From NCBI RefSeq assembly GCF_907165195.1, contig NZ_OU015584.1:1798001-1862000 (forward strand): 64,000 bases of DNA. The letters run 5' to 3'. Position numbers and translations under genes: made by a program. Source of the DNA: Parvicella tangerina. GTDB lineage: Bacteria; Bacteroidota; Bacteroidia; Flavobacteriales_D; Parvicellaceae. How positions within the stretch are numbered: position 1 is the stretch's first letter; each line of letters starts with the position of its first letter. The notes under the pieces are model-generated. The model did not search any database and was not told the origin of the DNA. It worked only from the letters and a program-made list of their open reading frames with translations. Below, piece after piece: positions 8,472 through 16,104 of the stretch.

Positions 8472-9182
8472 TTGGACACAAAAAAAAGCATATTAAAGCT
8501 ACTTTTTTGCTTTTTATTGTTCATTAGTTCTTGTGGAATGTCAAACGATTCGCAACCACCTAGTGATAAAGCCAAGAGTGATTTAGAAAAGGTAAATGAA
8601 TACAACAGTCTGAAAAATGAGTTTCAAAATTATTATAATGGACAATGCGAAATTTCAGAAACTTTTTCAAATAGCTCCAAGTCACTAGTGGTTGAGCTAA
8701 TCAGCTCCGAAATACCAGAAGACAGGCTTAGTTTGAGTGCATCAAGAGTGTCTTATCTTACCTTTCAGAAAGTTTCAAACAACTTTGATAGTTATACTAT
8801 AACAATTAACGAAAAAAGTTTTAATTATGATTCCGAAACACTCACTCGAATAGTTACTTCTGATTCTCTTACAGGAGAAGTTGTAGCGTTGCTAAAAGAA
8901 GGAGACTATCTAGCTCTAAAAAAGCTGTTCATTCAAGAAAACCCATATAACCTCAATCTGTCCGAATTCATTTCAAAACTTGAATCTTCCGAAATGAAGT
9001 TACCTCCAATTACTGAAGGGTATAGATTCATTGGGTTTGATGTTTTCCCCAACAATGACATTAGAATTTACGGATTAGTTATTAGGGAAGGAATGATTAC
9101 CAACCTAACGATTGAGTTTATTGAGAGGCAAAAAAAACAATTTATCGCACTTATTGATTATAATTTACTAACCACAGGCTAG
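8472..9182 (+). CDS. Putative lipoprotein, possible immunity protein
   Basis: The gene starts at a TTG 3 nt after the Rhs fragment. The N-terminus has a basic start, a hydrophobic core and a lipobox ending in FISSC, so it is predicted to be a lipoprotein. The rest (236 aa total) is mixed alpha/beta with no recognised domain. Position directly behind an Rhs C-terminal domain suggests an immunity role, but this is inferred from context only. Confidence 0.5.
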   Translation: MDTKKSILKLLFCFLLFISSCGMSNDSQPPSDKAKSDLEKVNEYNSLKNEFQNYYNGQCEISETFSNSSKSLVVELISSEIPEDRLSLSASRVSYLTFQKVSNNFDSYTITINEKSFNYDSETLTRIVTSDSLTGEVVALLKEGDYLALKKLFIQENPYNLNLSEFISKLESSEMKLPPITEGYRFIGFDVFPNNDIRIYGLVIREGMITNLTIEFIERQKKQFIALIDYNLLTTG

Positions 9183-9210
9183 GGGTGCCTGTTTAGGTAG
9201 AATGATTTTG

Positions 9211-9555
9211 TCAACCCCCCTCAATTAAATTCAAGATTACTATTATTATTGGGACAACGGTGAAAAAAGAAATCCATAAGATTGCAACAGCCTTATTATG
9301 TTTTTTTCTTGCCATTGAGACTTCAATACTTTCATTTTTTTCCTTAACTAGGGGTATAGGTGCACGAAACCAATATTCGTTTCCCCCCATCCAACTTCCT
9401 CCATTTTTACCTATAAAATAACCAGTGCCTTTTTCTTTCCATCCTGGTTCTTCCTTTCTCTTTAAGCTTAGAAAGGTATTGTAATGAAAGTGAATCAAAA
9501 AAAAAAGGACTACAATATATACTACTAAAAATGAAACTAGAATAGTGCTCAGCAT
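9211..9555 (-). CDS. Two-pass membrane protein co-transcribed with XRE regulator
   Basis: Of 114 residues, one hydrophobic segment covers 3-25 (TILVSFLVVYIVVLFFLIHF) and a second about 88-109 (VAILWISFFTVVPIIIVILN), with a polar loop of about 60 residues between. Its start overlaps the stop of the XRE gene (TAATG), which implies translational coupling. No family was recognised. A repressor paired with a membrane protein could be a small toxin-antitoxin-like or element maintenance unit. Confidence 0.55.
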   Translation of the reverse strand: MLSTILVSFLVVYIVVLFFLIHFHYNTFLSLKRKEEPGWKEKGTGYFIGKNGGSWMGGNEYWFRAPIPLVKEKNESIEVSMARKKHNKAVAILWISFFTVVPIIIVILNLIEGG

Positions 9556-9890
9556 TACAAAGTTTTCAGTTTAGCAGATCTAAGCAAGTTATCGAGGGCA
9601 TAAAGTATTCCTTTTCTATCTTCCTCCTGCAAGTTTTTAATATCCTTTAATCGTTGCATCATTTTAGGATCTTTCAATAGGTTATCATCCTCCGTCTCAC
9701 CAATTAAGTACCCCACAGACGTATTGAGTAAATCCGCAATCTTTTTAGCTGTATCAATACCTGGAGTCATCTCATCACGTTCGTATCTAGAAATTACACT
9801 CACAGAAGTGTTTAGCTTTTTAGCCAGTTCGGTTTGAGAAAGTTTGAGTTCCTTTCTAAGAGCTGCTATTTTTTTACCAAAAGTCATCAT
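9555..9890 (-). CDS. XRE-family transcriptional repressor
   Basis: This 111-residue protein has a Cro/CI-type helix-turn-helix at about 8-62 (LKLSQTELAKKLNTSVSVIS followed by the R-Y-E-R and P-G-I-D motif). A C-terminal helical tail is probably for dimerisation. It is divergent from the module 2 ATPase. The intergenic region contains three copies of an ACCkTAAACGr-like half-palindrome, one of them overlapping the ATPase promoter. It therefore probably represses both itself and the ATPase-recombinase operon, as lysogeny-type regulators do. Confidence 0.85.
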   Translation of the reverse strand: MMTFGKKIAALRKELKLSQTELAKKLNTSVSVISRYERDEMTPGIDTAKKIADLLNTSVGYLIGETEDDNLLKDPKMMQRLKDIKNLQEEDRKGILYALDNLLRSAKLKTL

Positions 9891-9898
9891 ATCATTAC

Positions 9899-10030
9899 CA
9901 ACCTTAAACGGTTATTATTCATAGCTTTTTACCACTTAAAAACGAAAATACAAACCTTAAACGAGAAAATAAAATCACTCAAGGCTTGTGTGTTTAAATG
10001 GATAAGATTAATTTTGACCGTAAACGGTTC
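9899..10030 (+). promoter_or_regulatory. Promoter and operators of module 2 ATPase operon
   Basis: TAATTTTG at 10009-10016 matches TAnnTTTG, and a TTG at 9986-9988 lies 20 nt upstream, a good -33/-7 pair. ACCGT-AA-ACGGT at 10017-10028 is a perfect palindrome sitting at the expected transcription start. Related copies ACCTTAAACGGT (9901-9912) and ACCTTAAACGAG (9954-9965) lie toward the divergent XRE gene. This layout supports XRE repression. It also supports an ATPase start at 10049 rather than 9998, since 9998 lies upstream of the -7 box. Confidence 0.65.
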
Positions 10031-10048
10031 AAAAAAATAATTTTCACT

Positions 10049-11683
10049 ATGTCAACCAAAAAGTTCAATCCAAGCAATCCCGAATCTTTAATTTACGAAA
10101 ACGACCTGTTAAAAATCACGGTATTAGGCGGCATTAAATTAGAAGGCTTAGACAGGATGCGTAGCACGTTGAAAATAGAACTCAAAAATACAAGTGTTCC
10201 CCCCGTTCGCCATAACCTCGACTTATATAATGACTCGCAGTGCGAGAAACTGATAAGAAAAACCGCAGAGAAATTAGAAACAGGCACCAGTATCATAGCC
10301 GCCAGTCTATCAGAACTCACAGAATCCTTAGAAGTTTACCGCTTAGAGAGAGTACAAGAAACACAACCCCAACCCCTGCAAACACCCAAACTATCCAAAG
10401 AGGAAAAAGAAGCGGCTCTATCACTACTTACAGCTAAGGACTTATTACTAATCACTAACAACTACATCGGCAAAAGCGGCATAGTAGGAGAAGAAAACAA
10501 CCGTCTGCTGATGTATCTGATCTTTACCAGCCGCAAACGAGAACAACCCCTACACATCGTTAGTCTGGCATCTAGCGGAACAGGAAAAACCCACCTGCAA
10601 GAAGGAGTAGCCAAACTCATCCCTGATGAAGATAAAATCGAACTCACCACACTCTCAGAAAACGCCTTTTACTACTTCGGTCAACGAGAACTTAAAAACA
10701 AACTCATCTTAATCGAGGATCTGGACGGTGCAGAAAATGTACTCTACCCACTTAGAGAACTCCAAAGCAAAAAGAAGATCAGTAAAACCATCGCCCACAA
10801 AAGCACCAACGGAGAAACCAAAACCATGCACTTAGTAGTAGAAGGCCCTGTAAGTGTAGCAGGATGTACCACCAAAGAACAAATCTATGAAGACAATGCC
10901 AACCGTAGTTTTTTAATCTATCTAGACGAAAGCCAGCAGCAAGACAATAGAATTATGGAATATCAGCGGTTAAGATCCGCAGGAAAAGTTAATACAGCAG
11001 AAGAACATCAAGCAGCGGAGCTTCTGTGCAACGTGCAAAGGTTGTTAGAACCCATCCGAGTAGTCAACCCCTATGCCAAAGACCTCATTATCCCCAAAGA
11101 AGTTCTCAAACCCAGAAGAACCAATAACCACTACTTACAGTTTATCGAAGCCGTTACCTTTTACCATCAACACCAGAGAGAGCAAAAAGTAGATGAAATC
11201 ACAGGAGAGCTTTATATCGAAACCACTTTAGAAGACATAAAAAACGCCAATCAATTATTAAAAGACATCCTGCTAAGAAAATCAGACGATCTAACAGGAG
11301 CTTGTCGCAACTACTTCGAGAAGTTGAAACTGTATTTAATAGGCAGAAAAGACAATAACAGCCAGCCGGGCTCCGGCTTTACCAACCGAGAAATGAGCCT
11401 AAAACTAAGAATCCCCATCTCCACCGTAAAACGACACCACTATGACTTATACAACTGCGGTTATTTACGCGTATCCAAGAAAGACAAACTCAAAGGATAT
11501 GAATATGAGATCGTAAGCTATGAAGAATACAAGCAGCTACAAGCAGGTATTACTGGGGTCTTGGAGGAAAGCCTTAAACGGCTGTCGGCCTCCGACCAGC
11601 CCAGTAGCCCAAAGGCGGCTCAACAAGAAAATGAGCCACTTAAACCACAGAAAACCAAACGAGTAAGTAAAGCAGCTCAATAA
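10049..11683 (+). CDS. P-loop ATPase of mobile module 2 (544 aa)
   Basis: It is homologous to residues ~250-760 of the module 1 protein but has no primase-like part. Order: a beta-rich N-terminal domain (1-100), Walker A SSGTGKTH near 175-182, Walker B LILIEDLDG near 218-226, a sensor-like segment VAGCTTKEQIYEDNANRSF, and a winged helix near 445-480 (FTNREMSLKLRIPISTVKRH). A frame extends up to an ATG at 9998, but promoter and operator positions favour 10049. It heads an operon with two tyrosine recombinases. Bases on the + strand are strikingly A/C-rich, unlike the chromosome further right, which suggests transfer. A role in element replication or DNA transactions is inferred. Confidence 0.7.
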   Translation: MSTKKFNPSNPESLIYENDLLKITVLGGIKLEGLDRMRSTLKIELKNTSVPPVRHNLDLYNDSQCEKLIRKTAEKLETGTSIIAASLSELTESLEVYRLERVQETQPQPLQTPKLSKEEKEAALSLLTAKDLLLITNNYIGKSGIVGEENNRLLMYLIFTSRKREQPLHIVSLASSGTGKTHLQEGVAKLIPDEDKIELTTLSENAFYYFGQRELKNKLILIEDLDGAENVLYPLRELQSKKKISKTIAHKSTNGETKTMHLVVEGPVSVAGCTTKEQIYEDNANRSFLIYLDESQQQDNRIMEYQRLRSAGKVNTAEEHQAAELLCNVQRLLEPIRVVNPYAKDLIIPKEVLKPRRTNNHYLQFIEAVTFYHQHQREQKVDEITGELYIETTLEDIKNANQLLKDILLRKSDDLTGACRNYFEKLKLYLIGRKDNNSQPGSGFTNREMSLKLRIPISTVKRHHYDLYNCGYLRVSKKDKLKGYEYEIVSYEEYKQLQAGITGVLEESLKRLSASDQPSSPKAAQQENEPLKPQKTKRVSKAAQ

Positions 11684-11791
11684 ATCCTAAAAACGCAAGA
11701 TAGGGGTGATAAAAAATCAAGCGTCTAGCGTCAAATATCAAGCGTCCAACTCCCTATTGCCTAATCCCTATTGCCTAATAACTAACCAACA
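11684..11791. repeat. Short degenerate direct repeats
   Basis: The gap before recombinase A holds two copies of TCAAGCGTC, a related TAGCGTC, and two copies of CCTATTGCCTAAT. Similar wording (TCAAGCATCTAATGTC) recurs in the 20-nt gap at 12719-12738. They look like slippage-generated spacer repeats; a regulatory role is not evident. Confidence 0.4.
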
Positions 11792-12718
11792 ATGAAAAAA
11801 CTAAAGTTAAATAATGCAGGCTTTGAGTATCTAGAATTAGCCTTTACAGAGTGGTTAGACATACTCGGTTATAACAAAGGCACAGTTTACACAATGGGAG
11901 CTGTAGTAAGAGAGTTTTTATACTTTTTAACCTCCCGTTCAGTCGTTCATATCAGCCAATTAGACACCCCACACTTTAAACAATACTACCAGTACATCAG
12001 CACCAGAAGTAACCAAAGAAAAGGAGGAGCATTAAGCCTGAATTACATTAACAAACACATCCAAGCCCTGGAAAAATTTAACGAGTTCCTCACTCACAAA
12101 ACAGGCACATCCATCACTATGAATGTTCGCCAAATCAAGTACAATACTAAACCCATTACCGTACTCACACAAGCAGAAATCAAACAACTTTTTACCCTCA
12201 CACAGCAAGACAGAATCACAGAAAGAGAAACCGCATTACAGTCAAGAGATGCAGTGATACTGGTTATTTATTACAGCTGCGGATTAAGAAGAAACGAAGG
12301 AGTACACATAGAGCTAAACGACATTAATTTAGACACCCGAATCCTCCACGTAAGAAAAGGGAAGAAATACAAAGAGCGGTTAGTTCCTATCAGTCAGCAC
12401 AGTGCTAAAATCTTAGAAGACTATATCTACAATCATCGCCCGATCTTACTGAAAAGTAATACAGAAAGTCGTTTGTTTGTCAGCTACTACGGCAAACCCT
12501 GTACGGGTGGCACACTCTACAGGTGCTTACAAAAACTCATTTATAGATCAGAAAACCCCGAGTTAGCAGAAAAAGAAGTGGGGTTACATACCCTCAGACA
12601 CAGCATCGCCACCCACTTACTCCAAAACGGAATGGAATTACAGAAAATACAACGGTTCTTAGGACATAGCAGTTTAGAATCTACCCAAATCTATACACAT
12701 TTAACAGAAGAAGTCTAA
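11792..12718 (+). CDS. Tyrosine recombinase A of module 2 (308 aa)
   Basis: This is a full XerC/D-type recombinase with a core-binding N-terminal domain (about 1-115) and a catalytic domain. The catalytic residues are complete: Arg in SCGLRRNEG, Lys in RKGKKYKERL, H-x-x-R in LHTLRH, His in FLGHSS and Tyr in TQIYTH. It is closely similar to recombinase A of module 1 (shared G-L-R-R-N-E and LRHSIATHL). It is followed after 20 nt by recombinase B. It probably carries the cleavage activity of the pair. Confidence 0.9.
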   Translation: MKKLKLNNAGFEYLELAFTEWLDILGYNKGTVYTMGAVVREFLYFLTSRSVVHISQLDTPHFKQYYQYISTRSNQRKGGALSLNYINKHIQALEKFNEFLTHKTGTSITMNVRQIKYNTKPITVLTQAEIKQLFTLTQQDRITERETALQSRDAVILVIYYSCGLRRNEGVHIELNDINLDTRILHVRKGKKYKERLVPISQHSAKILEDYIYNHRPILLKSNTESRLFVSYYGKPCTGGTLYRCLQKLIYRSENPELAEKEVGLHTLRHSIATHLLQNGMELQKIQRFLGHSSLESTQIYTHLTEEV

Positions 12719-12738
12719 CGTCTAAAATCAAGCATCTA

Positions 12739-13671
12739 ATGTCAACATTCAAAGAATACTTACAACGGCAAGGAAAAAGCAAATCTACCGTTACCCATTA
12801 CAGCACCTATATACTAGACTTTATCACCTGGTTAGACAAGGACAATACCGAACCCGAACAAGCCACAGCAAAAGAGGTGCTCAGTTACTTAAATCACTTA
12901 CAGCAAAAGGGAATCTCCAACAAAACAAAGGCTATTCGATTAAACACCATCAATCACTTTTTTGACTACCAGTTAGACAAAGGCATCCGAGCAGACCAAC
13001 CCACCAGACAACTAAAAATAAGAGGAGCAAACACCCAAAAACTAACCCCCATTCTCAAACGAGAACAATTAGAAAACATCTATACTACCTATGAAGTTCC
13101 CACAGCAAAAGATCCACGTAATAACCGCAACTGGTTCACAACCTACAGACTGAGTAAACAAAGAAATAAAACGATACTATCTCTGCTAGTCAATCAAGGA
13201 TTAACCACCGCAGAGATTACCAAAATAGAAGTGAATGACTTAAAACTAAGAGAAGGCACGATTTATATAGCAGGAAGCAGGAAAAGTAACGAAAGAACCT
13301 TAGACCTAAAACCCAATCAAATAATGGACTTGATGGAATACACTTTGCAATTAAGACAATCATTGTTGAGTTACCAAAAAGACAGGGAAGATAAAAGACT
13401 ATTCCTACCCACACCAGTAGTAGGGAGAAAAACAGCAGGAGGTAGTTTAAACATTTTTAAGCGACTAACTGAAGAGATCAAGGAGCAGCACCCACAATTT
13501 ATAAATCTTAGACAAATAAGAACCAGTTTAATTACTCATTGGTTAAAACTTCACAACCTCAGAAAAGTACAATACATGGCAGGACACCGATACGTAAGCA
13601 CCACAGAAAGATATTTAATCAACCACACAGAAGACCTACAAAAAGAAGTAGATCAGTTCCATCCTTTTTAG
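12739..13671 (+). CDS. Tyrosine recombinase B of module 2, degenerate active site (310 aa)
   Basis: It has an integrase fold with a SAM-like N-terminal domain. Box I reads QGLTTAEI, with Thr where Arg is expected. Box II reads NLRQIRTS, with Arg in place of His and the second Arg kept. AGHRYVSTTERYL keeps the late His and the Tyr. Both substitutions parallel those in module 1, although the two proteins differ elsewhere, so the altered site seems to be a stable feature. The C-terminal ends are alike too (VDQFHPF here, INKFHPLND in module 1). It may direct site choice or regulate its catalytic partner. Confidence 0.85.
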   Translation: MSTFKEYLQRQGKSKSTVTHYSTYILDFITWLDKDNTEPEQATAKEVLSYLNHLQQKGISNKTKAIRLNTINHFFDYQLDKGIRADQPTRQLKIRGANTQKLTPILKREQLENIYTTYEVPTAKDPRNNRNWFTTYRLSKQRNKTILSLLVNQGLTTAEITKIEVNDLKLREGTIYIAGSRKSNERTLDLKPNQIMDLMEYTLQLRQSLLSYQKDREDKRLFLPTPVVGRKTAGGSLNIFKRLTEEIKEQHPQFINLRQIRTSLITHWLKLHNLRKVQYMAGHRYVSTTERYLINHTEDLQKEVDQFHPF

Positions 13672-13717
13672 CAATCAAAGTCTAAGATTCAATAGGCCGC
13701 TACAAAAAACTAATAAC

Positions 13718-13725
13718 TAACTTTG
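13718..13725 (+). promoter_or_regulatory. -7 box before the nucleotidyltransferase-like gene
   Basis: TAACTTTG matches TAnnTTTG. It ends 1 nt before the ATG at 13727, so a transcript from it would start inside that longer frame. This favours the in-frame ATG at 13748 as the real start. Confidence 0.45.
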
Positions 13726-13747
13726 CATGAAAACACACCCAAGACGT

Positions 13748-14233
13748 ATGCTCACGATCAACGAAGCAGGATATTTAGAACCCAACACAGCCATACCATC
13801 AGACCTTACGGAGATGGAAAAAACCTTTGTAATAGAGTATTCTTCCGTAGAGCGAAGTGCCTTATTTGAAATGTATCAGCAGTACATTGAAGATTTAAAA
13901 CAACTTTGCGGAGATACACCATTACGCCAGTGGATTAACGGGTCATTCATTACCAAAAGAAAGCCAAGACCTTCAGACATTGATATGGTTACTTTTATAG
14001 ACAGCCATACTGTGCAGAAATTAGGAGAAAAACTCCGACCATTCGTTTATCCACAATCAAAATCGAACTATCCAGGCATAGATGCGTATATAGTAGAAGT
14101 TTATCCAGAGGATAGTAATAAGTTCATGTTGTTTAAAAGTGATACAGCCTATTGGCATAACCAATTTGATACCACACGTAGAAACAGACAAGGACAAAAA
14201 GAACCCAAAGGATTTTTAGAAATAATACACTAA
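13748..14233 (+). CDS. Nucleotidyltransferase-like protein (DUF6932-like)
   Basis: The start at 13748 gives MLTINEAGYLEPNTAI, which resembles the usual beginning of this family, and fits the promoter just upstream (alternative start 13727). The nucleotidyltransferase signature is visible as INGSFIT followed by PSDIDMV, a G-S...D-x-D arrangement of metal-binding residues. Related minimal nucleotidyltransferases act in toxin-antitoxin or defence pairs by transferring nucleotides to a partner. Here the partner would be the small helical protein encoded 10 nt downstream. The promoter suggests it is expressed separately from the recombinases. Confidence 0.65.
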   Translation: MLTINEAGYLEPNTAIPSDLTEMEKTFVIEYSSVERSALFEMYQQYIEDLKQLCGDTPLRQWINGSFITKRKPRPSDIDMVTFIDSHTVQKLGEKLRPFVYPQSKSNYPGIDAYIVEVYPEDSNKFMLFKSDTAYWHNQFDTTRRNRQGQKEPKGFLEIIH

Positions 14234-14243
14234 GACAATAGCC

Positions 14244-14555
14244 ATGACAAAAGATAAATTATACCGTTTAATGGATATTTTAGATGAGATAAAACAAATT
14301 GATGAATTACTATCTCAACATACAGCACATCAAAATGAAAGCACATTAATGGCGGGTCAATACAAAGCAAGAAAAGAACAGTTATTAGTGTACTTTATCA
14401 ATGAGTTAAACGCTTCTAATGCTTACCAAACACATCGTCTAGGATTGATTAAGCAAATGATGGAAAGGTTTTACCCAACTTCTGAAAAAGAAAGTAGCGC
14501 ACCATCTATCACAGATGAAGACCTACACACCCTCGCACAAGCCATCTCCGCATAA
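14244..14555 (+). CDS. Small helical partner of the nucleotidyltransferase-like protein
   Basis: The 103-residue protein is almost entirely helical (KLYRLMDILDEIKQIDELLS, then ARKEQLLVYFINEL) and ends in a hydrophilic tail. It lacks the R-x4-6-H motif of HEPN toxins, so it is not an obvious HEPN partner. The 10-nt gap to the upstream gene implies one operon. A pair-forming role (antitoxin or substrate) is inferred only from position. Confidence 0.5.
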   Translation: MTKDKLYRLMDILDEIKQIDELLSQHTAHQNESTLMAGQYKARKEQLLVYFINELNASNAYQTHRLGLIKQMMERFYPTSEKESSAPSITDEDLHTLAQAISA

Positions 14556-15162
14556 CCCCCCGCGCACGCTCCGTAAAACTCCGCTTCCCACACAGGAAAA
14601 GCGGCATTCGGTCTGCACTCCTTTAGCTTCACAAAAACATATCTGCAAGGGTAAAGTAAACAACCAGAGGTTGCCCGTGCATATATCGCCTTATGCTATC
14701 CGCTATAAAATAGCCAATAGCACAAGGCTTGTTTTGTTACGCACAGTCGTTTATCCCTCATACGGTGTTCCCATGCCTCATAGCACACCATCCCCCGAAG
14801 CTTCGGGGTTGGTAAGCTATAAGTCACTCCACACCTTGTTGTTTATGCTCGCCTGCGGGTCGCTACGTGTTAGGGCTGATTGGTTTATTGATAGCCTGCC
14901 GGCAGCAGGTAGCCCTAAGCAGAGCCACATAGTCACCTTTGCGAAAGCAAAACTATGTCTATGGCACTTGCTCCACTCGCAGGCGGCTCGCCCCTCAATC
15001 CATACGCACTGCTCAAGGCTGTTTTTCCTGTGCTTCGCACTGAGTTTATCGAAGTGTACGCACTATCAACATTTTTTCTTTTTCAATGTTGACAACCAAG
15101 ACCATAGAAATTAGTCCTGAAATCAAAAGACCTTTAACTTTGCTGAAAGGTGGGCAAATAAG
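14556..15162. repeat. Palindrome-rich non-coding region
   Basis: No convincing gene is present. CCCCGAAGCTTCGGGG (14793-14808) is a perfect 16-bp palindrome. TTAGGGCT (14870-14877) pairs with AGCCCTAA (14911-14918) around an inner CCTGCCGGCAGCAGG. GCCTGC and GCAGGC recur further on. Near 15035-15058 the segment CTTCGCACTGAGTTTATCGAAGTG resembles dispersed REP-like units of Bacteroidota. The region is more G+C-rich than the flanking genes. It may be a non-coding end of the mobile element or a transfer or replication region. Confidence 0.45.
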
Positions 15163-15426
15163 TTAAAGCAAGTAGGGCAGTCGTTTAACGACATGGCAGC
15201 ACACCCTTCCGCACGAAATGACTCCACCACTCAAATGAAAAGGCAGTAGCTCGTTTGGATCATCCAGTCCGATAATTAAAACGCACTTGCCACCACACCA
15301 CCTAATTTTAATCATCGCACAGGATGTAGAAGTTATCGAACGTTCGAATTCTTTTAAAAACTGTCCTTTATCTTCTGAATTTACCTGTTGATTTTTGCAG
15401 AAAACAATAAACATGTAACAAGACAC
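15163..15426 (-). CDS. Uncertain hypothetical protein (87 aa)
   Basis: The Cys-rich translation begins MSCYMFIVFCKNQQVNSEDK. The middle (FLKEFERSITSTSCAMIKIR) looks protein-like, the C-terminus less so. No family was recognised and no promoter seen. It could be real or chance. Confidence 0.25.
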   Translation of the reverse strand: MSCYMFIVFCKNQQVNSEDKGQFLKEFERSITSTSCAMIKIRWCGGKCVLIIGLDDPNELLPFHLSGGVISCGRVCCHVVKRLPYLL

Positions 15427-15503
15427 TAAGTCGAGTGTTTATTGCAAAGAATTTACTCAAGCCGTTTTACTCGTTTAAAACCCTTGAAGCCAAAACAAAA
15501 ATT

Positions 15504-15635
15504 ATGAGCATTGAAATTAACAACATTTACGGACTTATTACCATCGTAATTATTTTGGCGATTCTTCTGCCTAGAAAACAAAAATCTCAGTTCCTAAAAG
15601 CATTAAAGGAAATCAGAAAGATGATTACTAAATAA
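15504..15635 (+). CDS. Small single-pass membrane protein (43 aa)
   Basis: The ATG at 15504 gives MSIEINNIYGLITIVIILAI then a short basic tail (LPRKQKSQFLKALKEIRKM). One transmembrane helix followed by an amphipathic basic helix is typical of small membrane peptides of type I toxins or of accessory subunits. A longer upstream extension (to 15435) lacks protein-like character. Function is unknown. Confidence 0.4.
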   Translation: MSIEINNIYGLITIVIILAILLPRKQKSQFLKALKEIRKMITK

Positions 15636-15681
15636 CGATCAACGCATTGGTTTATAGTCACTAATCATTGATACAAAAAAC

Positions 15682-15755
15682 GAACAGATGCGGTGCAATA
15701 CGGATACAAAAAGTGTTCGCATTTGTTCATTTTTGTTCAAAAAGGATTACTTTTG
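15682..15755 (+). promoter_or_regulatory. Inverted repeat, TTGTTC repeats and promoter of candidate small RNA
   Basis: GAACAGATGCG (15682-15692) and CGCATTTGTTC (15718-15728) form an inverted repeat with one mismatch. TGTTC recurs three times at 15714-15738. TACTTTTG (15748-15755) matches the -7 box TAnnTTTG, and a TTG at 15723-15725 lies 22 nt upstream. The overlap of repeats with the -33 region suggests a regulated promoter. Confidence 0.5.
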
Positions 15756-15759
15756 AAAA

Positions 15760-15960
15760 AGAAATGCCCCACTACATCCCGTAGCAGGGCACTCTGTTAG
15801 AAGACTGAATATAATACAGGTGTGATTAAAGAAAGCCACCAAATGACCTCTTTAACTACCTTATAGACCTTCTTCCCTCTGGATGGCTTGTTTGAATCCG
15901 TCATCGTTTTGGGTTGAAATTTTAAAGAATCCTGAGTGCGTCACCACTTAGGATTTTTTA
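15760..15960 (+). ncRNA. Candidate ~200-nt small RNA
   Basis: The segment is framed by a matching promoter (15723-15755) and a strong intrinsic terminator (15928-15959). It contains no long frame, only tiny ones (MPHYIP, MTSLTTL). The 5' part folds into a hairpin in which TGCCCC-ACTAC pairs with GTAG-AGGGCA (15773-15793). No known RNA family was recognised. It could also be a leader, but nothing coding starts within 400 nt on this strand. Confidence 0.4.
15928..15959 (+). terminator. Intrinsic terminator of the candidate small RNA
   Basis: AATCCTGAGTG (15928-15938) pairs with CACTTAGGATT (15945-15955) with one G-U pair around a 6-nt loop, followed by a run of T (15954-15959). Confidence 0.7.
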
Positions 15961-16104
15961 ATTATATACCAAACTTAAGCAATTGTTCTCCGAAAGTAAA
16001 GGACAAATTTTATATCCGTACGTTTTTATAAACCTTATTGGTACAGAAGAAAAACCAATAGTATCAAAATCGACAGTTTAACCATTAGCTTTTATCATAG
16101 TTCA

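Noticed and set aside
9998-10048. Upstream ATG of the module 2 ATPase as start
   Set aside because: The -7 box and operator lie inside this extension, so a transcript from that promoter would begin after 9998.
14515-15114. 199-aa reading frame on the + strand
   Set aside because: It starts inside the preceding gene, has a Ser/Pro/His-rich composition without domains, and crosses several strong palindromes; more likely non-coding DNA.
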